A stretch of 64,000 bases of DNA from Plenodomus lindquistii (lineage: Eukaryota > Ascomycota > Dothideomycetes > Pleosporales > Leptosphaeriaceae), in contig JANUWI010000003.1 of assembly GCA_025504975.1 (NCBI GenBank), positions 2,356,001 through 2,420,000 on the forward strand, written 5' to 3'. The notes under the pieces are model-generated. The model worked only from the letters and a program-made list of their open reading frames with translations, searched no databases and was not told the DNA's origin. Both the position numbers and the translations under genes were made by a program. Of the stretch, positions 10,932 through 21,570 are shown in pieces; position 1 is the stretch's first letter, and each line of letters opens with the position of its first letter.

Positions 10932-12036
10932 ATGCCAGTCACAGGCATCACGGCGCTCCAAGAAACAGCCTTCCGCCGCGGTGCTATAGGAGGAAAGCAA
11001 CTCACCGCCAAAGAGCGCGAAGAACTCCTCAAGCCCTTCCTCCCCCCCGAACCAGGAACATCCTCAGAATCAGAGTCCCAGAAAAAAGCTGCTCGCGACC
11101 GCAGACGCGCCGCTCAACAAACCCACAAGCGCAAACCAGGGCCTGTCAAGACATTCGTCCACTTCGCCGTATACCACTGCATCGCCCTCCTCTTCAGCAT
11201 CTTCTTCCGATTCCGTCGCGCATACAGACTGGTCCGAGGGAAAATCGTCTCGCTGCTAAAATACCACCACCGCACGCCAGAATTCATAGCCCACGATGTC
11301 AAACACCTCGAGAAGATGCCAAGACACCTCAGCGTCATCGTCGAGTACCAAGAGCACGACGGAAGCCAGGGGACGGCAGGGCTGGAGGGTCTCGTAAACG
11401 ACGTCTGCGAGATTGCAGCGTGGACGGCGAGCGCAGGGATCCCATTTCTAAGCGTGTACGAGAGGACCGGTGTGCTGAAGAATTATCTGCCGCAGACACA
11501 TGCTAGTATTTGGAGTACATTGGAGGGCTACTTTGGGCCCCAGAGGAAACCGACGCTGTCGCTTCGTGCTCCGCATCTTAGCTCGTATTCGCCGCCGAAT
11601 ACACCGCCGCAGACTGCTGAGTTGAATGGGAACGTGCAGAAGGAGGAGAGGCAACATCTCACGGTGCTGCTGCTGTCTGAGCATGATGGTCGCGATACGA
11701 TTGTGGATCTGACCCGCACGCTTGCTGAGATGGCGCAAAAGGGTGATGTTCAGCAGACGCAGATTAATAGCGACCTCATCGATGCACAGTTGAACGATCA
11801 TGTCTCGAGTGAGCCGGATCTGTTGATCCTGTTCAGTCCTACGGTACAATTAAAGGGCTATCCGCCGTGGCAGCTGAGGCTGACTGAGATATTGTAAGTC
11901 ACCCATCCTTTGAACCTTTCCAGAACTGCTTGCTAACAGATTCAGCCATCTGCCAGACAACAAGGGCGTCAACTACCAGGTCTTCTTGAGAGCACTATAC
12001 AACTTCGCCAAGGTCGAGATGCGCCTCGGAAGATGA
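10932..12036 (+). CDS. NUS1: NUS1/NgBR subunit of dehydrodolichyl diphosphate synthase
   Basis: Exons 10932-11893 and 11946-12036 with a 52-bp intron (GTAAGT, GCTAAC, TTCAG); product 350 aa. The start is the ATG before PVTGITALQETAFRRG; an earlier TTG in frame is ignored. Residues ~75-110 form a hydrophobic membrane segment (FVHFAVYHCIALLFSIFF). The C-terminal half has the degenerate cis-prenyltransferase fold (HLSVIVEY, VNDVCEIAAWTASAGIPFLSVYERTG) and exon 2 supplies the terminal VEMRLGR, matching the C-terminal RxG motif that NgBR/NUS1 contributes to the active site. With a Rer2-type partner it makes long-chain polyprenyl diphosphate for dolichol at the ER, needed for N-glycosylation. Confidence 0.93.
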
Positions 12037-12414
12037 CGGTATCACTCTATGTTATAAGATTCACAGACTACAAATACCCAAATCTATTAATTCGCCGCCG
12101 ACTGCTTGTATGTTTGACAACCCCGTGATCTGCAGCATGAGCGTGAACTCGGGAGTGTACCAGCGTGAGAGACAGCCGCCTGACCTCTCCTCACGCGTGC
12201 GCCACATCACAGCGAATTGACTAGAAGTGGATAATTTGGAGGTATCTTTGATGTGATAGATGGTGCTATCTACACCCTATCTTCATGCCCGCTGCGCTCG
12301 CTTTTGTGCGTCGCAGCCATCGAGAATAGTGCACCTAACACCTGTATTCGTTGTAGGTCATCAAGTACATCATCCACCCCACAAGAGAACCCATGCAACC
12401 GAGACCCAAACCAT
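12037..12414. other. Intergenic, NUS1/RPS15 3' ends
   Basis: Convergent 3' regions of NUS1 and RPS15. Nothing else is seen. Confidence 0.5.
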
Positions 12415-13235
12415 TTACTTGAGGGGAATGAAACGGGAGGAGTGAGTGGCACCAATACCGGGCCTTCCGTGCTTGACGGGCTTGCTGTATAGTTGTTAGC
12501 CACCCGTCTGATCCTGAAATCCGCAGCTTTTTCGGGGGGTACGCACTATGAGATGGAGAACTCTCCAAGGTAGTGGCCGACCATCTCGGGCTTGATCTCG
12601 ACCTGGTTGAATTCCTTTCCAGAGTAGACACCAATGACGCTGCCGATCATCTCGGGGACAACGATCATGTCACGGAGGTGGGTCTTGACGAGGTCGGGCT
12701 TCTCGTTGGGCTTGGCCTCCTGCTTGGACTTTCGGAGCTTCTTGATGAGGCCCATGGGCTTGCGCTTGAGACCACGGTTGAACCGACGGCGGGCACGGGC
12801 GTGGACGAGATCACGGAGCTCCTCTGAGCCAAGGTCCAGGAGCCTTTTGTACCAGATCAGTATATTGTGGCAAAGTTTGTCATCCCCAGCGCAGACAGCC
12901 TGCCACCGGGGTCGGAAAGACGTACTGGTCAAGGTCGACACCACGGTAAGAGAACTTGCGGAACGCCCTCTTTGCCTTAAGAGCTGTGAATTATATCGTC
13001 AGCCCAAGTCCCATCATATTGTCTGTACACATCTCCTCCGCCAGCGCCGCGATCGCGAATGGATTCGAAGATATCGTCTGTTCATGTGCGTCCGATTGCA
13101 GCGATACGTAGTGCGGAATTGGATCGTGGAAAAGGGTAGAGCATACCGGCAGCCTCCTCGGCGTTCTGTATCGCAGTTAGCACCCAGCAGCTCCAGCTCG
13201 GTATCATCAACACGTACGTATTCTGTGTCAGCCAT
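12415..13235 (-). CDS. RPS15: 40S ribosomal protein S15 (uS19)
   Basis: Five exons: 13235-13218 (18 nt), 13165-13147 (19 nt), 12983-12926, 12843-12547 and 12484-12415. Introns are 52, 163, 82 and 62 bp. The joined frame is 153 aa, the family length. It begins MADTEYNAEEAAALKAKRAF, runs through FRKFSYRGVDLDQLLDL and VHARARRRFNRGLKRKPMGL, and ends YKPVKHGRPGIGATHSSRF followed by IPLK. uS19 sits at the head of the small subunit near the A site and tRNA. Four introns in so short a gene are typical of fungal ribosomal protein genes. The frame is broken if any intron is retained. It lies head-to-tail with RPP2. Confidence 0.96.
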
Positions 13236-13818
13236 GATTGCAGTTGTCGAAGTAGCTAGACAGTTGACTTCGAGGGGGTCGCAAGGTAGTTGTCGGTCTG
13301 TATGGAAATCGATATTGCGGAGTGTGCTGACGGGAAGGTGCTAAGCGAGCCAAGCCGCGCGATGCGCGTCACGTGCGACCAGGTTCTCGACCATTACCAT
13401 CCATGAGCCGAATCTAGTAATTTGCATGGTTTGGAATGATATGGTCATTTAATTTTCTTATTTTCTTAGAATAACAACGCTGCGCACGCACTGTCATCAA
13501 GATCGGAGTGCTCAAAACGGTCGAGGATTACACATGTGCAATACATTCACAAACTCTTGCCGCATCGACATATAACCAGAATTGTCGGCACATACACAGA
13601 GTGAAAATCATTGAGGGTGCATGGCTTCATTCCTGGGTATTCTAACAGGCACATAAAGTGCACCGTCGCAATGTTCCGTCGCGATGTTCTTCTCATCCTC
13701 CCATCAGCCGCTCGCTCGACACCGCCCAATGCACGTAATCGTTGCGCATGATTCTCGTGATAACCGAGAGATTGACCAGATCATACTTCGTAGACAGCGA
13801 TGACAGTTGACGATACGC
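13236..13818. other. Intergenic, RPP2 3' / RPS15 5'
   Basis: RPS15 upstream region and RPP2 3' region. No additional gene supported. Confidence 0.5.
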
Positions 13819-14213
13819 TTAGTCGAAGAGACCGAAGCCCATGTCGTCGTCGGACTCCTCCTTCTCCTCCTCCTTCTTCTCCTCAGCAGCGGGCGCGTCA
13901 GCAGCACCGCCGGCAGCAGGGGCGCCACCAGCAGCGGCAGCACCGCCACCGGAGCCACCAGATGGGACGGAGGCGAGCTTGGCAGATCCCTCAGAGATCA
14001 ACTATTCGATGTGAATATATATTTCTTGATGTGCGTGCCGCAAAGGGTGCTTACCTCGTTGATGTCCTTGCCCTCGAGCTCGGAGATGAGCTTCTCAAGA
14101 CGCTCATCGTCGGCCTCGATGCCAACAGACTCAAGAACGGTCTTGACATCGGAGGCGGAGGGGGAGGCGTTTCCACCGAGACCCAAGAGGAGGTATGCCG
14201 CGAGGTGCTTCAT
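13819..14213 (-). CDS. RPP2: 60S acidic ribosomal protein P2
   Basis: Exons 14213-14055 and 14001-13819 with a 53-bp intron in phase 0 after ELEGKDINE; product 113 aa. MKHLAAYLLLGLGGNASPSA is the diagnostic P2 N-terminus (dimerisation helices), followed by an Ala/Gly-rich hinge and the acidic, conserved C-terminal tail EESDDDMGFGLFD that binds elongation factors. P2 forms heterodimers with P1 on the P0 stalk of the large ribosomal subunit. Orthologues are known minor allergens in moulds (Alt a 5 / Cla h 5 family), an attribute of the family rather than something shown here. Divergent from SPT2. Confidence 0.96.
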
Positions 14214-14723
14214 TTTGAATGTGCTGAGTGGTTGCTTGAAAGGAACAGGAGTTCAATCGATTTAACCTGGTATTGTCAGTATTGGCGTCGCGTGTACCAT
14301 GCGAAAAGACGTTGCCTACCGTGATGACGGAGACTGAAGCTTCAAGTTCTGTCGTGGTTGTCGTGCGTAGGAAAGTTCGGTCGCTTGCGAATATTGATGT
14401 GGTGGGATTTCGCCCGCCAGCGCTAGGCGCTTCCGGACAAGCGCGGATCGCCGCTAGCGCCCAGCCAGCTAGCCACGTGATAGGGCTTGGTCCAAGAGCG
14501 AGGTATAAAGCGACCAGTCTTCGCCGTTGCTTTGCGCTCAGTCTGCTGGCCGCCCGCCCATTCGATATCTCCTCCCGACTCTGTGTGCCGCCTGCCTTTG
14601 TGCTCGCCCCCGCCGCCCTCTGCCTACAAATACCGGCGACTTTCCACCTGGGAAGCATGTACAACTTGCCCGCAAATCGATCCGACTGGTAACACTGAGT
14701 CAACCACTTATCAGTCGCCCAAT
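14214..14723. promoter_or_regulatory. RPP2/SPT2 divergent upstream region
   Basis: About 510 bp separating the two start codons. It includes a purine/pyrimidine-biased leader for each gene and a TATAAA at 14504-14509 on the plus strand. No specific factor site is claimed. Confidence 0.4.
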
Positions 14724-15868
14724 ATGAGTGTCAGTCCAGCGTGCCCACCCGCGCCTTCTCTCGTATACTGACGCGACCTCTCCAGGCTTTCAGAGATTTG
14801 ATGTCAATAGTCGACCCGTCAGCTCCAAAAACCTCCACCGTGTCCAAGCCAGTCGCACCCGCCGGTGTCCCGAGGCCCGTGTCGCGGCCGGTTGGAGGGG
14901 CAAATGGCGCTTCGCAGTCACCTCAGCTGAAGCGCAAGGCATCCGGGCCCGTAGAGAGCACTCAGGCCAAGGTTCAGAGGAAAGAGACTGCTAGTCAAAC
15001 TACAGCGAATGGGGCTGTTCGCGCCACATCAACGCCAGCGGCGGTGAGAACGACCACAGTACAGACCACCACCGTTCCCTACCGCGGCACCGCAGCACCA
15101 TCTTCCAACAAGCCAGCGAATACAGCGGTGCGCAAGCCTCTGACGCCGGCAAGCGCTCCAGCAGCAGCTCCCAAGGCTGTGGCACCGGCCCCAAAGTCCG
15201 CTCCGGCTCCAGCCGGCGCAGGTCCGGCTTCGGCCACTGCTCCTAAGAAAGGTTACCTCGCTCTCTTGCAGAAGGCGAAAGAAAAGGATGCGACCAAGCC
15301 TGCCGCACCCCCTATCAAGCACGAACCAACCAAAATATTGACCAAGAAAGAACGGCTTGCGCTCAAGGCAGAGGCTAGCGGTGCTAAGGGGAAGAAGTCT
15401 GTCCCTGGAGTACCTCCAAAAGCCGTCGATCCCAAGGCCGATGCGTCGAAGCGAAAGCCCACCGAAGTGGGCTATCAAGGAACAGCACGGCCTGCAAAGA
15501 AGCCTATCGAGGTGGGGTACAAGGGTACAGCTCGACCAGCAAGTGCTCCAGCATCATCAAGCCGAAATGGTACGCCAGCTGTGAAGGCCAAACCTGCTCC
15601 GGGCAAGGGTCGCTACGATGGCTACGCAGACTGGGACGATCTCGATGACATGGACGACGAAGAGGACGACTATGCTTCCGATGCATCGTCGGATATGGAA
15701 GGAGGTATATGGGACGTGGAACAAGAAGAACAACTCGCCCTCAAGGCTGCGAAGAAGGAGGATGCTGAAGCCTTAGCCGAAGAGATGAGGCTCAAGCGTG
15801 AGAAGGACGCTCGAAAACAGAAGCTAATGGCCATGTCAAAGGCAGCAGCAGCGAAGAGGAAATTCTGA
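14724..15868 (+). CDS. SPT2: SPT2-type chromatin protein
   Basis: My model has a 6-nt first exon (14724-14729, Met-Ser), a 56-bp intron (GTCAGT donor, TACTGAC branch, TCCAG acceptor) and exon 2 at 14786-15868; 362 aa starting MSAFRDLMSIVDPSAPK. An unspliced start at 14741 (MPTRAFSRILTRPLQ) would give 375 aa and cannot be excluded. The middle is disordered, rich in Ala, Pro, Lys and Thr, with two copies of EVGYxGTARPA. The C-terminus is the SPT2 domain: acidic DWDDLDDMDDEEDDYASD, then WDVEQEEQLALKAAKKEDAE and a basic helix ending AAAAKRKF. SPT2 is an H3-H4 chaperone that acts behind RNA polymerase II to restore nucleosomes. Confidence 0.88.
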
Positions 15869-16265
15869 TCTCAATTTGGAGTAACGGTTTACGATTACAC
15901 GGATGGGCATACCAGGTTTGGGGGCGTTTCATCAGCATCTGCATAGCCATGGGTCAGCGGAGCGATATCTTTTTTTACAGGGGCGCATTCGTGTTTGTGC
16001 ATACCCAAGGCCATTGTCATGCCTTCAAGTGAGTAAATGACCTCAACTAGTGTATAGTGTTGGAGGCTGTCAGTGATTGAGCCTCTAGTATAAAGGAAGA
16101 ACATTGGTACAGACTTCATTCACTACTTCGATTCTAGTCACACAGCGTGTGATCGTTCAGTGCCATGTACGCGGACCTTCCTGTTCACAATCGATAAAAA
16201 ATGTGAATATTCGCCAAAAGGGTGTCACTTGAGCCAACAGCACATGAACAAACAGGTCGTTGTAA
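15869..16265. other. Intergenic, SPT2 to coiled-coil gene
   Basis: SPT2 3' region and upstream region of the next gene. A 74-codon antisense frame here has no recognisable features. Confidence 0.45.
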
Positions 16266-18341
16266 ATGTCAGACATTGACAGCTCACAGCCTGCCTCATG
16301 GGGCCTCGTCACCCTACATCCTCCCCAAGACTCATACAAACTCATCATGCCCCCAACTCACCCACAGTACGTAAAAGTCAACATCTCCGACATCGAAGAC
16401 ATGCCAGCGTTGCTACGGCGTCTCAGACGTCGAATCTCTACTCGCTTCAATCGTGCACATCTATATCCGACTTCACAGGTACAACAAGGCGTGGATAGTC
16501 CGACACCCGATACTTCGCCCCAAGATGATCGTTATTCCATCGATACTTACTACACAAAGTCCAGCAGTGGCCGCACCACACCAGAGCCACTTCCTGTCCT
16601 CACAGATCGCGGGCCCCCCGGCCGAAATCGTTATGCAAATGAAGATATCTTTTGGAACAGTGTGATGCTGGAAGCCGATCATGACCCAGCGAGAATCTCA
16701 TATCTGTCTGAGAAGCCGCTCGAAATGCCTGGCTTCTATAACATAGGTGCCGCGGTCAATTTAGATGCAAATGCGGCCAACCTCCCTGAGCCTTCTGGCA
16801 CAGTCAGGGAGGAAGTTCGTAAAGATCCTTCTCCTCCTAGGCCACTAGTACGGCGGCATACTGATCGCCCAATCAGTGGAATGAGAGATGGTGCGATCTC
16901 TCGTCACAAGCTCAGGCGCAACAGAACTGAAGATGACCTTATGTTCACGATGGGTCGCTCCGTGGACATTGATTCTATATCGCCAGTGCGGGCTCACTTT
17001 CGATCACGTATTCCGGCTGCCTTCGATGGCACTATTGATGACGACCTGGACCAGGCTTACGACCCTCCCATGCGACGAGTCCACTTTGCTTCTCACGCGT
17101 CTGCTCAGCGAGATACTGAGGATGAAGGCACTGCCCATGGAGATGATGCGCTCACCTGGAACTCAGTCCTCAACCGTATCCTATCTAACGATGCAGTAGA
17201 CCAGGTGATGAGAGAGCGCGTCTACGAGCGTGTCAACACCAGCTCTCTTACTAATGGTATCGGACACGGTGAACAGGGCGAGCACCAGGTGACAGCTCGA
17301 ACGGCAGGCCTTGTACCAAACTTCAGTCGACCTCTTCAGGGAAGCGGATTCTACTCAATGACAGATGTAGAGCCTCAGATACGATCGAACGAGACGCATT
17401 TGCCGAACCACATAGGTCATGACGACGAACAACCCGAAAGCAACCTTACTAATGGTTTCCGCCACTCCAACAGCCCAACTTCAAGTATCGTTTCTAATAA
17501 CACGCTCCACCGCTTCCCATCCCCTCCCCCTGACATCCCAGCCGAACTCAAAGAGCTTCTCACAACCAGCCTCACCCCTTCTGAATTCGCCCTCTACAGC
17601 CGGCTCATCGGCCGCCCCTTCCCCGACCGTAACGCCTCACCTTCATCAGCCAACACACCTGCTTCCTCCCCTATCAACCCCATAGTCGCCCGCCTAGTCC
17701 ACAGCCTGCACACCGTCCTCCTCGGCCTCCAAGATCGCATGACTAGTCTCGAAGAAGACCTCGTTCCCCGCATGAGCGGCTACCTCGAAGATCAGAGTAA
17801 GAAAATCAAAGCTTTACAAGAAGAAGTCGCATTCCAAGACGAGCAAATCACCGAACTGAAAAGATGTTCCGACTACACAAATAAGATCCTGCGTGGCTGT
17901 TGGTCCCGGGAATGGGAGCTCTGGCGCACGCTCATTGATATTCGGAGATATAGTCTGGCGAATGTGGGGCTGGTGAAGAGATTGCTGTTTCGACGGGTAG
18001 GTAGGCAGATTACTCGTCTTGGCGTGGAGGAAAGAGATGTGTATAGTAGTATTCCTACGGGTCATCGATATAGGGAGAATGATGGTCGGGGTCCGTTTCC
18101 AAGCTGGTATGATGCGGAAAGGACTATGACGGGGCGACGGGGCATCGGAGAGAAGGAGCTTGATGCGTTGACGGTGATGGCGAAGCAGAATGTGGATATC
18201 TTGAAAGCAGATTTCGACGAGGCTGCGGATATGATGAGAGAGTTGCGGTATCATGTTAGGAAAGCGAGAGAAAGGGATGTGGAGCGGGAGCGGGAGCGTG
18301 AAAATGAGAAGGAGGCAGGGGTTTCGTGGAGAGATGTATGA
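16266..18341 (+). CDS. Unrecognised coiled-coil protein, 691 aa
   Basis: A single open frame of 691 codons without introns. I do not recognise the family with certainty; proteins of this build occur as hypotheticals in Pezizomycotina. The N-terminal 420 residues are low-complexity and polar, with basic patches (ALLRRLRRRISTRF near residue 50) and Arg-rich stretches. Around 422-450 is DIPAELKELLTTSLTPSEFA, a short helical conserved-looking element. About 490-535 forms a coiled coil (LEEDLVPRMSGYLEDQSKKI and EEVAFQDEQITELK), followed by a Trp-rich WSREWELWRTLIDIRRYSLA helix, and the last 35 residues are strongly charged (RKARERDVERERERENEK). No membrane segment or signal peptide. Convergent with the thiolase-like gene, with only 136 bp between stops. 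Confidence 0.8.
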   Translation: MSDIDSSQPASWGLVTLHPPQDSYKLIMPPTHPQYVKVNISDIEDMPALLRRLRRRISTRFNRAHLYPTSQVQQGVDSPTPDTSPQDDRYSIDTYYTKSSSGRTTPEPLPVLTDRGPPGRNRYANEDIFWNSVMLEADHDPARISYLSEKPLEMPGFYNIGAAVNLDANAANLPEPSGTVREEVRKDPSPPRPLVRRHTDRPISGMRDGAISRHKLRRNRTEDDLMFTMGRSVDIDSISPVRAHFRSRIPAAFDGTIDDDLDQAYDPPMRRVHFASHASAQRDTEDEGTAHGDDALTWNSVLNRILSNDAVDQVMRERVYERVNTSSLTNGIGHGEQGEHQVTARTAGLVPNFSRPLQGSGFYSMTDVEPQIRSNETHLPNHIGHDDEQPESNLTNGFRHSNSPTSSIVSNNTLHRFPSPPPDIPAELKELLTTSLTPSEFALYSRLIGRPFPDRNASPSSANTPASSPINPIVARLVHSLHTVLLGLQDRMTSLEEDLVPRMSGYLEDQSKKIKALQEEVAFQDEQITELKRCSDYTNKILRGCWSREWELWRTLIDIRRYSLANVGLVKRLLFRRVGRQITRLGVEERDVYSSIPTGHRYRENDGRGPFPSWYDAERTMTGRRGIGEKELDALTVMAKQNVDILKADFDEAADMMRELRYHVRKARERDVERERERENEKEAGVSWRDV

Positions 18342-18477
18342 TATACCGAGCATTTGTTAGCTTGGGGTTTCGTACTACGATCTTCCGCAAAAAAGCTTTC
18401 CGCATGTTTACATGGGTATATCTTCCTTGGAAGGATAACATGCAGGACCAATGGTATATGTAGTTACGAAGTATACC

Positions 18478-20301
18478 CTATAGCTTTGCGGGTTCTTCAA
18501 AACTGAACAACCCTCTTCCTTCTCTGCCTTTATCCTGCCAGACCCAGCCATTCTTCCCGACGATCTCTGACGTTCCACCAGCCATCTGCCGTAGTGTCTT
18601 CTCATCGCCATGGTTTGCGAGGAAACGCCTGCCATCGCTCTTCAACCGTCCAACAATGTGACCACGGAGTGGGCTTCCGTCCCTATTGAACTCAACAGTA
18701 TACGTCTGTCATTCGTCAGCTTTATCACCCTGACTACCTTCAGCACGAATACAAACCTCGACGATCGCACTGCCCGCAGCCTTCAGCGCCAATTCAGGTG
18801 CTTCTACATCATTAATTTGCTCTGGCAACTCATTCTCCAACGGATAAGACCCTTGCTTCCTCGGCTCGTTGGACAAAATAATGGCACACTGATAGCTCAT
18901 CACACCTCCATTACATAGCACCAACCCCTTCTTCCCCTTCCCGTCTCTCAACGCCCTCGTCATCGCCGTAAGCGCGTGCATACTGTAATTATTGCCCGCG
19001 CCACCAAAACTTGTCAACCCGCCTAGAAGCGTCAAACTCTTCCCATCTGTAATTGGCAGTCCAAGATGCGTGGCTGCAATCTTGGGGACAATGGGAAAAC
19101 AAGAGTAAATATCCACCAGGTCGATGTCTTCTTTGGTAATGCCAGAGATCGCGAGAGACGTGTCGATGGAACGTGAGATGCTGGGTGATGTGTAGAAGTT
19201 TGGACGTTTCCAGAACTCATCACTGTCTCTTGTGCTGGCGCCGCCGAGGGGGTATATCCATTTTGAAGATGGGACGCCGAGGCTGCGAGCAAATGAGGCG
19301 GATGTAAGGATGATTGCAGAGGCGAGATTGACGGTGTTGAAAGTGTTCATCAAGAGGGGATCTGATCATTAGATGAGCATATCGCGCAAGTGATGTGAAT
19401 ACGCAAGGCCCCATGGAAGCGAGGCTGGACAATGGGAACATACATGGAAAACAAATCATCCTGTTCTTCTTCCCCACTGTCCCGATCACCTCCTCACTAT
19501 CTGCTCTTCCTTGATTCCACGCATACTCGTTACTTTCTGCTACTTTCGAGAAGTCTGCGTAGAGTTTTGCGCTTTCGGCGTGGTTTGCTTGCACGCTTTG
19601 GTTGCGGTGTGCGCGGAAGGCGTTTTCGTATAGCGGGTACACGTGGATCGGGGCGCCAATTTGATGCACAGCACCGAGATCTGGGGAGAAGTGAGTAGAA
19701 GAGATTGATTGCCAGATGGAGGAGACGCTACTGTTTCCTAGATCGCGGCCGGTCGGTGTAAAGACGGAGTCTACGGCTTCAGATGGGGCGGTCCATCCTG
19801 GGGGAGGAAGCTTTTTGGCAGCTGCACAGGCGGATACTGACGTTTTATGAGAATCTTGTTCATGTTGATGCTAAAGTCTGGAAAGAGTTTAGAAGGAACA
19901 AGGAATGCAGGGCACTCACATGATGCCAACGCTTCCCCTCCAGTGACTACTGCAACCCTGCACTCTCCCCTCGCGATTCTCTTCGCAGCCTCGTCAAACA
20001 ATTTACCAGGCTTATCGCCGCCATGATCAGAATATCTCTTCCATTTGACGCTCTTGTCCACATTCAGCTTCTGGGCTATTAAACCCGGTAAATCCGGGTA
20101 GGGCCATGTCCACGTTTTGACAACATCGATGCTGTCAATTGCAACCTGGAGTTCTTTGATTGACGAAGATGATGACGCATCCTGCAAGGCGATTTGGACA
20201 GCCTCCAGCATAAGCGTTGCAGGCTCCTTTGCATCAGCAATGGCAGTAGAACGGTTCTTGACGTCGCCGACACCGATTATCACCGGGACTTGATGCGCCA
20301 T
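18478..20301 (-). CDS. Thiolase-like protein with TLP1-type C-terminal domain
   Basis: Five exons: 20301-19920, 19836-19732, 19680-19444, 19361-18757 and 18705-18478; introns of 83, 51, 82 and 51 bp. The sum is exactly 519 codons (518 aa). The frame contains VPVIIGVGDVKNRS, VVTGGEALASLSACAAAKK across intron 1, GRDLGNNLGAVHQIGAPI across intron 2, and FPYPLLMNTFNTVNLASA across intron 3. The thiolase C-terminal motif appears as VLCNGGVMSYQ, and VDIYSCFPIVPK occupies the place of the NEAF/HDCF loop. After the last intron (GTTTGT donor) the protein continues TYTVEFNRDGSPLRGHIVGR, the additional OB-like domain of type-1 thiolase-like proteins. Such proteins bind CoA esters; substrate and activity here are unknown. 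Unspliced, intron 4 would give an in-frame TGA, so the splice matters. Confidence 0.88.
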
Positions 20302-21570
20302 GACGGGAAGTTGGGGCTGGAGTAAACTTGGCGTACGATTGAAGAGATCAAGGACAGGCTCGCATCGCAGACTACTTACTATGCAGGTCGTCCAGTGAGT
20401 CTCTGGTTGGGAGTCATGGTTGGCATGGACGCTGGGGTGGAAATTACCGAGGTACACCTGCAGCTCGCACCGATCATTCCAAAGACAACCCAAGTCTGAC
20501 TGTTAGTATTTGAGTTGCCTATGCAAATGCCTACTTATACTTCCATGGTCGTACATGTCGTTAACATTGAGAAGTACACACTGTCGTCCCCTTGTCTACT
20601 TATCAAAAACGCCTCGCGACTCTCTACTTTTGGTGAGGAAATGTGTACCAAATAACACAGTAATCTGGCCCAGAAAGTGGTACGCCTCGATCTGCAAAAG
20701 ACATGTCTTGAGCTCCATCATGCTCGGGACACTGTACTTTGACACGGTCGAAACTCGCTTGCAACAATGTACGTGGCTGTGCAGCATCATAGTTAATCGG
20801 GCAGCTTGTGAACAGAGCATGTTGCAGTGTAGCAGTCAGTGGTCCTTTATACGTAGTCCCCAGACGCACGGGGGCAAGTGGCAGGAAAGAGCAGGCTATG
20901 CGAGTCCAGACCACAGCGCCACCAGATGCAGATCTCTCGAATAGCGGGGCGCGGAGCATTTGCCAGCGAGTGCCAGGCGACGAACTTGCTATGACGATTC
21001 ATCATTTCGTTGTTCTGGAAAAGCTCCGACCAACGTCATTGCGATCGCAGCCGGACGAGCTGTTCCAGAGTGCTAGCCGACCAGCGCCCCCGTATGCGTT
21101 GAGCGGCAACTCGAGCCTCGCACTCTGCGACCTCTGTCGTTTGCAGACTCGCAGTTGCCTGCACCAACCATTTCCGATCGTCTCCCAATGGTGCGGCTAG
21201 AGTAGCTATTGCAGTCTAGAAGCACCGATCTTCCCGCTATCATCCTTGTTCCCCACTGTCTGCGCATCCACCCACAAGCAAGGCCGTCTACGCCCTCGCA
21301 ATCCAAAGCACTACAACGACCTGCGCCCCGACGTACTTTTCTCCCTGATCTTCCAGTGGCGCGTCAATTCATCCCATGGTGCCATAATCTCCCGAGGACT
21401 TTCACATGGTGCGGCTTGAAGGCGTTCGCTTCTTGTTTGGTGGCGGTATCTGCACGCTTATTACTTCCCTCTAAGAGCGGACCCTTGCTCGACACTGAGA
21501 CGCACTGCCACGCCTACGTATACTCTATTCCTTTGAGCATCGCAATTGCGCATAGCGCTTCATAATCGTA
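20302..21570. promoter_or_regulatory. Thiolase-like/histidine kinase divergent region
   Basis: 1.27 kb between divergent start codons. Several chance frames on both strands lack any family motif. It probably contains both promoters and leaders; no specific site is claimed. Confidence 0.45.

Noticed and set aside
12984..13146. Possible C/D snoRNA in RPS15 intron 2
   Set aside because: A CTGA is present but doubles as the branch site, and there is no good RTGATGA C box at a suitable distance.
20510..21565. Frames of 110-144 codons between the thiolase-like and kinase genes
   Set aside because: Mutually overlapping, no recognisable domain, and located in a divergent promoter.
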